Positions 11,137-18,791 of a DNA stretch of 64,000 nucleotides are shown in pieces. Positions within the stretch are counted from its first letter, which is position 1. The number at the start of each line of letters is the position of its first letter. The stretch is taken from assembly GCF_016887565.1 (NCBI RefSeq), contig NZ_CP069396.1, positions 6,740,001-6,804,000 of the forward strand, in the 5' to 3' direction. The stretch comes from Archangium violaceum. Its GTDB lineage: Bacteria; Myxococcota; Myxococcia; Myxococcales; Myxococcaceae. Both the position numbers and the translations under genes were made by a program. A model generated the notes under the pieces. It did not search any database, was not told where the DNA came from, and saw nothing but the letters and a program-made list of their open reading frames with translations.

Positions 11137-12069
11137 ATGCACCCGAGACGTGTGGCTTCCTCCTCCCGGCGTTCCATCCTCGCGTGGGCCACGGTGCTGT
11201 CCGTGGCGACCACGCTCCCCGCGGGAGCGGCGGAGCCGGATGCCGTGCCCGGCATCTCGCACAAGCCCCTGCTGACGGTCCAGAAGCGCGCCCCCGAGCT
11301 GGAGCGCAAGGTGATGGGCGTGCTGGAGGGACTGCTGCGCACCCCGCAGCTGGCCGACCTGAAGGGGGCCAGCGCGCATCCGAGCATCACCATCGAGCCG
11401 AACTCCAAGCTGAAGGTGACGAAGGCCAGCGTGTCGCTGCTGCTCAAGCCCATCTTCAAGAACGACCGCGAGACCGTCGTGGACAAGAAGACGGGCCGCT
11501 ACCAGGGCGTGGGCGAGGGCAGCCTGCTGGAGATCCGCGTGAACGCCCTGTCGCGGCTCTCGTTCGATACCTCGATTCCCGACAACCTGTACTACGAGCC
11601 CACGCGCGTGAAGGAGCACCAGGGACTGCCCGTCTACCAGGTCGGTGGGGAGACGCCCTTCCTGCTCATCACCGCCAAGGACCGGCATCCGTGGCGCCGC
11701 GTCACCGTCAGCGAGTACCTGGCCCGGCTGGTGCGTGAGGGGGGCTCGGACGCCGCGGAGGCGAAGAAACAGGCGGCGCAGCTCACGGGCGGCGCTGGCG
11801 ACAAGCCCGCGTGCGTGCCGAGGAAGCGCACGGAGATCGTGGGCAACTGCGAGGGCCCCAACGCCACCTACTACATCACCTGGAACTCGAAGTACTTCGA
11901 TCCCAAGAAGCCGGATGCCATCCAGCTGGTCATCGTCTACATGGGGCACGCCTCGCACAAGACCCAGGACGAGCGCTACTACCAGCAGCACCCGTTGGAT
12001 CCGTTCACCCAGCTGGCGAGGGCCTACGAGCAGTACGACTGGAGCCAGGTGGCGCGCCTCGTGGAGTGA
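11137..12069 (+). CDS. Exported hypothetical protein
   Basis: A 310-residue protein with a basic N-terminus, a hydrophobic core and AGAAEP as a likely signal-peptidase site (about residue 31). The mature part is mixed alpha/beta with two cysteines (KPACVP and VGNCEG) and a conserved-looking segment 'TYYITWNSKYFDPKKPDAIQ'. No known motif is visible. It follows the flp gene by 34 bases on the same strand and is probably the last gene of the pseudopilin operon, ending 25 bases before the convergent SDR gene. Confidence 0.65.
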   Translation: MHPRRVASSSRRSILAWATVLSVATTLPAGAAEPDAVPGISHKPLLTVQKRAPELERKVMGVLEGLLRTPQLADLKGASAHPSITIEPNSKLKVTKASVSLLLKPIFKNDRETVVDKKTGRYQGVGEGSLLEIRVNALSRLSFDTSIPDNLYYEPTRVKEHQGLPVYQVGGETPFLLITAKDRHPWRRVTVSEYLARLVREGGSDAAEAKKQAAQLTGGAGDKPACVPRKRTEIVGNCEGPNATYYITWNSKYFDPKKPDAIQLVIVYMGHASHKTQDERYYQQHPLDPFTQLARAYEQYDWSQVARLVE

Positions 12070-12094
12070 GCCGCGCCCCCGGCCCGCGTGACGT

Positions 12095-12916
12095 TCAGTC
12101 CAGGAAGAAGTCCGTCAGCGGCTCCGTGCCGGGCTTCACCAGGTACTTCGCGAAGTCCGTCACGCCGGCCTCGCGCAGCAGGTCCTCGTCGATGAAGAAG
12201 TGGCCGGTGCAGGAGCGGCTGTCCCGGGTGAGGATGGCGTGCGCCGCGTCGGCCATGATGTCCGGGGTGCGGCTGGCCTGCATCATCTCCTCACCGCCGA
12301 TCATGTTGATGGCGGCGGTGGCGATGACGGTGCGGGGCCAGAGCGCGTTGAAGGCCACGCCCTGCTCGCGGAACTCCTCGGCCATGCCGAGCACGCACAT
12401 GCTCATGCCGTACTTGGCCATGGTGTAGGCCACGTGGTTCTGGAACCACTTGGGCTTCATGTTGAGCGGCGGCGAGAGCGTGAGGACGTGCGGGTTCTTC
12501 GCCTTGAGCAGCTCGGGCAGACAGGCCTGGGTGGTGGCGTAGGTGCCACGCACGTTGACGCCGAACATCAGGTCGAACTTCTTCATCGGCGTGTCCAGCG
12601 TGCCCGTCAGGCTGATGGCGCTGGCGTTGTTCACGAGGATGTCGATGCCGCCGAAGCGCTCCACCGTCTGCTTCACGGCGTCCTGGAGCTGCCCCTCGAA
12701 GCGGATGTCCACCATCAGGGGCAGCGCCTTGCCGCCCTCGCGCTCGATCTCCTCGGCGGCCGTGAAGATGGTGCCGGGCAGCTTGGGGTGGGGCTCGGCC
12801 GTCTTGGCGGCGATGACGACGTTGGCTCCATCCCGGGCCGCGCGCTTCGCGATGGCCAGACCGATGCCCCGGCTCGCGCCGGTGATGAACAGGGTCTTCC
12901 CCTTCAGAGTGCTCAT
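12095..12916 (-). CDS. HSDL2-like short-chain dehydrogenase/reductase
   Basis: A 273-residue Rossmann-fold oxidoreductase. The NAD(P) motif is TGASRGIG (12-19), the NNAS motif follows the fourth strand, and the catalytic pair is YTMAK. Ahead of that pair the usual serine region reads LSPPLN. This variant and the following KPKWFQNHVAYTMAKYG stretch are characteristic of the HSDL2-like SDR branch, which lacks here the SCP2 domain of the animal proteins. The substrate is unknown, possibly a lipid-derived hydroxy- or keto-acyl compound. It converges with the exported protein gene. Confidence 0.88.
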   Translation of the reverse strand: MSTLKGKTLFITGASRGIGLAIAKRAARDGANVVIAAKTAEPHPKLPGTIFTAAEEIEREGGKALPLMVDIRFEGQLQDAVKQTVERFGGIDILVNNASAISLTGTLDTPMKKFDLMFGVNVRGTYATTQACLPELLKAKNPHVLTLSPPLNMKPKWFQNHVAYTMAKYGMSMCVLGMAEEFREQGVAFNALWPRTVIATAAINMIGGEEMMQASRTPDIMADAAHAILTRDSRSCTGHFFIDEDLLREAGVTDFAKYLVKPGTEPLTDFFLD

Positions 12917-12987
12917 GGTGGGTCCTTTCTCCCTACCCTCTTCCGTACTGCGTCCCGGCGATGATGGCCAGCGGCGCGAAATGAAGA

Positions 12988-13023
12988 GGCCGGAAGCCGC
13001 TGATCGCTCAACGGTTTCCGGCC
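12988..13023 (-). terminator. Hairpin terminator after the M3 peptidase
   Basis: A 12-base-pair stem with one G-U pair, GGCCGGAAGCCG (12988-12999) against CGGTTTCCGGCC (13012-13023), encloses a 12-base loop. It lies about 28 bases past the stop of the M3 peptidase on the minus strand. A pyrimidine run CTCTTCATTT follows on that strand, which is weak as a U-tract but common in high-GC genomes. It also lies before the SDR start and would insulate the two genes. Confidence 0.55.
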
Positions 13024-13050
13024 CCGGTCCAACTCAACTGCCAGAGGGAC

Positions 13051-15267
13051 TCACTTCTTCGCCGGCTGCTTCGACGCGGCGGAACCCGGGACCGGGAAGC
13101 CGCGCTTGCGCATCAGGGCGTCGATGCCGGCCTCCCGGCCACGGAAGGCACGATAGCCATCCGCCGGATCCACCGTGTTGCCCACCGTGAAGACGTTCTT
13201 GCGCAGGCGCTCGGCCACCGCCGAGTCGTAGGGACCCTTGCCCTCGGTGAAGGCCTCGAAGGCATCCGCCGTGAGGGTGTCCGACCAGAGGTAGCTGTAG
13301 TAACCCGCCGAGTAGCCGTCACCCGCGAACACGTGGGTGAACTGCGGCGTGCGGTGCCGCATGACGATCTCCTTCGGCATGCCGAGCGCCGTCAACGTGT
13401 CGCGCTCGAAAGCGTCCGAATCGATCTTCTTGTCGCCCGCCAGGTGCAGCTTCATGTCCACCAGCGCGGCCGACAGGTACTCGACCGTGCCGAAGCCCTG
13501 GTTGAAGGTGTCCGCCTTCTTGATCTTCGCCACCAGCTCCTGGGGGATGGGCTTGCCCGTCTGGTAGTGCAGCGCGTACTTGTTGAGCACCTCGGGGGTG
13601 GAGACCCAGTGCTCCAGCAGCTGCGAGGGGAACTCCACGTAGTCGCGCGCCACCGACGTGCCGGAGAGCGTCGGGTACGTCACGTTGGAGCTCAGGCCGT
13701 GCAGGGCGTGGCCGAACTCGTGGAACAGGGTCTCCGCGTCGTTCCAGCTGATCAGCAGCGGCTCGCCCGGCTTGCCCTTCACGAAGTTGGCGTTGTTGGA
13801 GACGATCGTGGTGACCTCGCCCCGGAACCGCTCCTGGTTCCGGTACGCGTTCATCCACGCACCCGAGCGCTTCCCCGGCCGCGCGTACGGATCGAAGTAC
13901 CACAGGCCCACGTGCTTGCCGCTGGTCCGGTCCTTCACCTCCCAGACGCGCACGTCGGGGTGATACACGGGCACGTCGCTCACGGGCGTGAACGAGAAGC
14001 CGAACAGCTCGCCAGCGACCCAGAACATGCCCTCGCGCAGCTTCTCCAGCTGCAGGTAGGGCTTCACCTCGTTCTCGTCCAGGTCGTACTTCGCCTTGCG
14101 GACCTTCTCCGCGTAGTAGCGGTAGTCCCAGGGCTCGATCTTCAGCTTCGCACCCTCCTTGTTGGCCACCGCCTGCATGTCGGCGACCTCCTGGTGGGCC
14201 CGGGCGACGGCCGGAGTCCAGACCGCCTCCATCAGCTGCATGGCGCGCTCGGGCGTGCGGGCCATGGTGTTCTCCAGCCGCCAGTGGGCGTGCGTCTGGT
14301 AGCCCAGGAGCTTCGCGCGCTCGGCGCGCAGCGCGAGGATCTCCGAGATGATCTTGTTGTTGTCACGCGCGTCGCCGTTGTCGCCGCGGTTGACGTAGTT
14401 GCGCCAGACCTTCTCCCGCAGCTCGCGCCGGGACGAGTAGGTCAGGAACGGCTCCATGGAGGAGCGCGTGTTGGTGATGACCCACTTGCCCTTCATGCCG
14501 CGCGACTCGGCCGCGGCGGCCGCGCCGGCGCGCACGGAGTCGGGCAGTCCGGCCAGGTCGGCCTCCGACTCGAGGACGACGACGTAGTTCTCCTCGTCGG
14601 CCAGCACGTTCTGGCCAAAGTCCGTGTACAGCGAGGCCAGGCGCTGGTTGATGTCCACCAGGCGCTTCTTGGCCGCCTCGTCGAGCTTCGCGCCCGAGCG
14701 GACGAAGTTGGTGTAGACGAGCCATGTCAGGCGCTGCTGCTCGGGCGTCAGCTTCGCCTTGTCGGGCGAGTTGTAGACGGCCTCGATGCGCTTGAAGAGC
14801 TTCTCGTTCTGGGTGATCTCGTCGGAGAAGGCGGACAGCTTGGGCGCCATCTCCCGCTCGATGGCCTGGAACTCCGGCCCGTTCATGGCCGAGCTCCAGA
14901 TGCCGAAGAGCGTGCCCACGTCGTTCAACGTGCGCCCGGTGTCCTCCAGCGCGACGATGGTGTTCTCGAAGGTGGGCGCCTCCGGGTTGTTGGCGATCGC
15001 GGCGATCTCCCGGCGGTTCTCCTCCATCGAGGCCTCGAGCGCGGGCTTGAAGAGCTCGACCTTGACCTTGTCGAAGGAAGGCACGCCGCCGTACGGGCCG
15101 GTCCATTTGGACAACAGCGGGTTCTGCACCGGGGCAGCCGCGGGAGTCGCGGCGGCGGCCGCGGCGGGCTTGTCATCGGCTGCCACGCGGACCTCCTGGT
15201 TGGTCGTCGCGCAGGCGGCGGACACGATCGCGGCCGCACCCGCACCGGCGAAGAGAAGCTTACGCAT
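13051..15267 (-). CDS. M3-family metallopeptidase (Dcp/oligopeptidase A-like), exported
   Basis: A 738-residue zinc peptidase of the thimet oligopeptidase clan. The zinc motif HEFGH is at about residues 514-518 in LFHEFGHALHGLSS, and the third ligand is the glutamate in DYVEFPSQ about 28 residues on. The start ATG 15267 gives a basic N-terminus, a hydrophobic core and SAAC, a weak lipobox. The protein is therefore probably an exported lipoprotein acting on short peptides in the periplasm, unlike cytoplasmic OpdA. An Ala/Pro-rich linker (residues about 30-50) follows the cysteine. The gene stands alone and is divergent from the enoyl-CoA hydratase gene. Confidence 0.88.
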   Translation of the reverse strand: MRKLLFAGAGAAAIVSAACATTNQEVRVAADDKPAAAAAATPAAAPVQNPLLSKWTGPYGGVPSFDKVKVELFKPALEASMEENRREIAAIANNPEAPTFENTIVALEDTGRTLNDVGTLFGIWSSAMNGPEFQAIEREMAPKLSAFSDEITQNEKLFKRIEAVYNSPDKAKLTPEQQRLTWLVYTNFVRSGAKLDEAAKKRLVDINQRLASLYTDFGQNVLADEENYVVVLESEADLAGLPDSVRAGAAAAAESRGMKGKWVITNTRSSMEPFLTYSSRRELREKVWRNYVNRGDNGDARDNNKIISEILALRAERAKLLGYQTHAHWRLENTMARTPERAMQLMEAVWTPAVARAHQEVADMQAVANKEGAKLKIEPWDYRYYAEKVRKAKYDLDENEVKPYLQLEKLREGMFWVAGELFGFSFTPVSDVPVYHPDVRVWEVKDRTSGKHVGLWYFDPYARPGKRSGAWMNAYRNQERFRGEVTTIVSNNANFVKGKPGEPLLISWNDAETLFHEFGHALHGLSSNVTYPTLSGTSVARDYVEFPSQLLEHWVSTPEVLNKYALHYQTGKPIPQELVAKIKKADTFNQGFGTVEYLSAALVDMKLHLAGDKKIDSDAFERDTLTALGMPKEIVMRHRTPQFTHVFAGDGYSAGYYSYLWSDTLTADAFEAFTEGKGPYDSAVAERLRKNVFTVGNTVDPADGYRAFRGREAGIDALMRKRGFPVPGSAASKQPAKK

Positions 15268-15454
15268 GAGGGGAATGTCTCCAGACTGGATGGACGGTGA
15301 AGCGGGGACGGAGCCTAACGGGAAAGGGCTGGGAGTCGAGCGGGGCGATGTTGTCGAATGAGTGAATCTCCAGGCTCCCACGAGCATGACTGCTCGCCCG
15401 GCGGCCCGGCCCGGGAGAAGATGTCGGCCCTCTCCCCTATCCCTGGGAACAATC

Positions 15455-16243
15455 ATGAATCCGACCGATTCCCGCCTCACCCTCGAAATCCGTGGAACGC
15501 TCGCGCTGATCGGCATCAACCGCCCCGACAAGCGCAATGCCTTCGATGTCGAGATGCTCCGTGCCTTCGGCACGGCGGTGACCGAGGCGGACCGGCACCC
15601 CGACGTGCGCTGCATGGTGGTGCTCGCCGAGGGCGATCACTTCTCGGCCGGGTTGGATCTGGCCAGCGTGGGGCCCGCCGTGGCGCGCGGGGAGCGGATC
15701 TTCCCCGAGGGGATCATCGATCCGTGGGCCATCCAGGGCGAGGTGCGGACGAAGCCGCTCATCGTCGCGGTGCAGGGCACGTGCTACACGCTCGGCATCG
15801 AGCTCATCCTGGCGGCGGACATCGCCGTGGCCTCCGAGGACACGCGCTTCGGGCAGATCGAGATCAAGCGCGGCATCTTCCCGTTCGGCGGCGCCACCCT
15901 CCGTTTTCCTCAGGTGGCCGGTTGGGGCAACGCCATGCGCTGGCTGCTCACCGGCGACGAGTTCGACGCGAAGGAGGCCTACCGCATCGGGCTCGTCCAG
16001 GAGGTCGTCGCGCGGGGTCTTCAGCGTGAGCGGGCCCTCGCCCTCGCGGAGACGGTGGCGAAGCAGGCGCCCCTGGGCGTGAGGGCCACGCTCGCCTCGG
16101 CGCGTCAGACGCTGGTCGAGGGCCCCGAGGCCGCCCGGCGCGCCCTGCTGCCCAAGCTGCTCGAGGTCTCCGCCAGCGAGGATGCCCAGGAGGGCGTCCG
16201 CTCGTTCATCGAGCGCCGCGAGGCCCGCTTCAAGGGCCGCTGA
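15455..16243 (+). CDS. Enoyl-CoA hydratase/isomerase family protein (crotonase fold)
   Basis: A 262-residue crotonase-fold protein. The first oxyanion-hole segment is DHFSAGLDL and the second is VQGTCYTLGIELILAADI, both in the expected place. The catalytic glutamates of true hydratases are not clearly present: the region after the second motif reads FGQIEIKRGIFPFGG. The reaction could therefore be hydration, isomerisation or another crotonase chemistry. ATG 15455 gives a standard N-terminus. It is a single gene in its neighbourhood, divergent from the M3 peptidase. Confidence 0.85.
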   Translation: MNPTDSRLTLEIRGTLALIGINRPDKRNAFDVEMLRAFGTAVTEADRHPDVRCMVVLAEGDHFSAGLDLASVGPAVARGERIFPEGIIDPWAIQGEVRTKPLIVAVQGTCYTLGIELILAADIAVASEDTRFGQIEIKRGIFPFGGATLRFPQVAGWGNAMRWLLTGDEFDAKEAYRIGLVQEVVARGLQRERALALAETVAKQAPLGVRATLASARQTLVEGPEAARRALLPKLLEVSASEDAQEGVRSFIERREARFKGR

Positions 16244-16336
16244 GTCCCGGTTGCCTCCCGAGGCCAGGTCGACCCCTGGCTCGCACGAGATTAGACTCGC
16301 GGGTGACAGAGCAATCGGTTCTGGGAGGGAAATCGA

Positions 16337-17653
16337 ATGCAATTCCTATGTGGGAATACGGCCTGCAACGTGGACCTGACGGGGCTCGTGACCGGCAAGT
16401 CGGCCGTGCACGGATTCATGTTGGAAGATAATTCCCCGGAGGATACGGCCCAAGGCGGCCAGCGTGAGGGGACAACTCCGTTCTCTCCCATGATCGTCCA
16501 GTGCTCCTCCTGCCAGAAGTGGCAGCGGTTCTCTTCCACCGAGCAGCGGACTGGTCTCCTGCTCTCCGACGAGGACGTGAACGAGTTCAAGGCGTTCCGG
16601 TCGTATGTGGACCCGAAGGAAACCGCGGGGCGGGTCGACAAGTATGTCACCTGGCTCTTTGGTGGCACCGTCACGCTGGGTGCGCTCCTCGGTGTCTTCA
16701 CCAACGTGGGCGGCTCCTTGACGGCCGCGGGCAAGCTCATCGTCGGCGTGGCGGTGGTCTTCATGGCCCTGAGTCTCCGCGCCGCCGTCCAGGCTTCGAC
16801 TCCCATCGGTCGACGCGTCAACCCGTACAGCCTCGACGACCTCCAGGCAGGGTACCGGGAGAAGCTGGAGAAGCAGCTCCCGGCCTTGGGGAGCTCGGCG
16901 GCCTTCTTCGGTATCGCCCTGGTGATGGTGGGCCTCGCTCCCTCGGGAGGTGCTCTCTTGGAGGAGCTCGGGCGCGCGATGTGGCCGGCCAGTCTGGAGA
17001 CGGCGTATTCGTTCGACGCCAAGACGGGCACGGTCACCGTGACGGCACAGGGCTCGCACCTGTTCCCCTACGAGATGGTGGATCTGGAGATCGTTCAGGG
17101 CGAGAAGCCCGAAGTCCTCGTCAACCGGATCCGGAAACAGGCGGACGCGCAGGGGCAAGTGCAGCTCTCCCTCCCGGCGGACCGGGTGGAGCAGGCGAAG
17201 ACCCCCCTGGTGGCGCGGCTGTGGCGCGAGCACGGTGAGCGCGTCGTGCAGAGCGACCATGTCGTGGGCCCGAAGAAGGAGCGCCTCCCACTCGAGCTCC
17301 CACCGTCCGCGGAGCCGTCGGTGCAGGTGGCGTACACGCTCAATGGGAAGAAGCTGCAGCTGTCCGTCTCGGGCTCCAGCCTGACCTCCGCCCAGGCCTA
17401 TGAGCTCGAGGTGAAGCAGGGAGCGCGGACCCTGGGCCGGAGCCGGGTGACGTTGAAGCCCGATGTGCCCAGCGGCAGCTTGAGCCTGGATGAGCAGATC
17501 GATCTGTCGAAGGACGCCCTGGTGTTGATGGTGATGCGCGATACCGGCAACGGGACGATGGAGCCCCTCTTCCAGCGCGAGCTGCCCAAGGAGACGGCCC
17601 CGGCGACCCCGCCCACGCCCCCGGCCTCGACCGCCAGCAACAAGTCGCCGTAG
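16337..17653 (+). CDS. Zinc-ribbon membrane protein with a beta-rich C-terminal region
   Basis: A 438-residue protein of unrecognised family. Cysteines C5/C10 and C56/C59 (CSSC) are arranged like a split zinc ribbon. Two closely spaced hydrophobic segments follow at about residues 110-155 and a third near 185-210. The C-terminal half (about 220-420) is predicted beta-rich and may contain two related modules, both with the pattern 'LEI/LEVKQG' followed by a basic strand. It ends in a Pro/Thr-rich tail. The start ATG 16337 has a GGGAGG ribosome site eight bases upstream. The gene converges on the EAD/protease operon with 13 bases between stop codons, so a link to that system is possible but not shown. 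Confidence 0.6.
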   Translation: MQFLCGNTACNVDLTGLVTGKSAVHGFMLEDNSPEDTAQGGQREGTTPFSPMIVQCSSCQKWQRFSSTEQRTGLLLSDEDVNEFKAFRSYVDPKETAGRVDKYVTWLFGGTVTLGALLGVFTNVGGSLTAAGKLIVGVAVVFMALSLRAAVQASTPIGRRVNPYSLDDLQAGYREKLEKQLPALGSSAAFFGIALVMVGLAPSGGALLEELGRAMWPASLETAYSFDAKTGTVTVTAQGSHLFPYEMVDLEIVQGEKPEVLVNRIRKQADAQGQVQLSLPADRVEQAKTPLVARLWREHGERVVQSDHVVGPKKERLPLELPPSAEPSVQVAYTLNGKKLQLSVSGSSLTSAQAYELEVKQGARTLGRSRVTLKPDVPSGSLSLDEQIDLSKDALVLMVMRDTGNGTMEPLFQRELPKETAPATPPTPPASTASNKSP

Positions 17654-17666
17654 GAGGAACCACCCG

Positions 17667-18788
17667 CTACAGGAGCGGCTGATGCTTCCGAAGCTCCTGC
17701 AGCAACTCCGGCGCCTTCGCCTTCACATGCTCCACGATGCGGCCGATGGGAACGCCCACGTTGACCCATGCCGTCTGCTTGCCCTGGAAGCTCACGCCCT
17801 GCACCGCCGCCGAGGAGTAGTGGAGCGCCACCACCCGCCAGGTGTCATCGAAGACGGGTGAGCCGGACGAGCCTCGCAGCGTATCCGTGAAGTAACGAAG
17901 CTGGTTGTCCGTGCTCGCCGTGACGAGGTTGTTGCGGCAGGCCACCCTCTTCGCATTGCCGAGCGGGTGCTGGATGATGTTCACCGGCGTGTTCACGTCC
18001 ACCTTACCGGGCCTCACCTCGAGCGGCTTGCGGGTCTGGGACTGGGCGAGCCGGAGGATGGCGTAGTCGAGCGCCACATCGCAGCTCTCCAGCTTCGCCG
18101 CGTCCGCCCGGCCCGGTTTCATCGCGTCGTCATCGAAGTCGAGCTCCAGCCACGCCTTGGTCGCCTGGAGCTCCAGATCCTCGCGCGAGGCGGTGCTCTC
18201 TCCGGGCTGCCGCGCGTTGATGACGTGATGGTTGGTGATGACGAGCTCGGGGGTGAGGAACCAGGCCGTGCCCTGGCTGAGGTAGGGCTCGCCGCTGCTC
18301 AACAACCGGGGGACGCGGCCGTCATGGCGGGGGACCCGGATGAGCGCGACCGACTGGCTCGCGGCTACCCCACCCGCGAAGAACGAGATGGGCACCATGT
18401 CGTCCTGGTGCACGATCTGCTCCAGCAGTTCCGGCAGGCTGTCGAGGTTCTCGATGGGCGGCGCGCCCGACGCCCGCTGCGCGATCTCGGACAGCGCCCG
18501 GGTGAAGGCCTGCGCGTCCGGCCTGGGCCCGGCGAGCTTCGCCGCGTTCTTCAGCCACCTCTCGAAGGGCACCGTGCCGTCGACGATCCGCTCCGTCTCG
18601 TTGAGGCGGTTGAGGGTGTCCAGCAGCAGCGCCGTGGGAGGAAGGGCAACGTTCTGAAGCTGTTGGGCGTAGTGCGGATCGATGCCCGACAGCAGCGAGA
18701 ACAACGTCATCGGGTTGCCCAGCCCGGTCTTGACCACGGCGTCGTACAGGCCGTCGAGCTCGTCTTGTGGCAGGTACCGGAACGTCAT
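17667..18788 (-). CDS. EAD-like domain fused to a trypsin-like serine protease
   Basis: A 373-residue protein. Residues 1-100 form an all-helical domain (FRYLPQDELDGLYDAVV...) that resembles an effector-associated domain of the EAD1 type. A chymotrypsin-fold protease follows: catalytic histidine in ITNHHVI (H188), aspartate in DYAIL (D241), serine in GSSGSP (S308). No signal peptide is present, so it should act in the cytoplasm. It starts three bases after the stop of the STAND NTPase gene and is the last gene of a three-gene operon. In NTP-dependent conflict systems, EADs tether effectors such as trypsin-like peptidases to the sensing NTPase, which suggests this is the effector. The EAD call is by pattern only. 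Confidence 0.82.
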   Translation of the reverse strand: MTFRYLPQDELDGLYDAVVKTGLGNPMTLFSLLSGIDPHYAQQLQNVALPPTALLLDTLNRLNETERIVDGTVPFERWLKNAAKLAGPRPDAQAFTRALSEIAQRASGAPPIENLDSLPELLEQIVHQDDMVPISFFAGGVAASQSVALIRVPRHDGRVPRLLSSGEPYLSQGTAWFLTPELVITNHHVINARQPGESTASREDLELQATKAWLELDFDDDAMKPGRADAAKLESCDVALDYAILRLAQSQTRKPLEVRPGKVDVNTPVNIIQHPLGNAKRVACRNNLVTASTDNQLRYFTDTLRGSSGSPVFDDTWRVVALHYSSAAVQGVSFQGKQTAWVNVGVPIGRIVEHVKAKAPELLQELRKHQPLL

Positions 18789-18791
18789 GGT

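Noticed and set aside
13333-15300. Plus-strand 655-codon frame opposite the M3 peptidase
   Set aside because: The peptidase on the minus strand has HEFGH and normal length; the plus frame is composition-driven.
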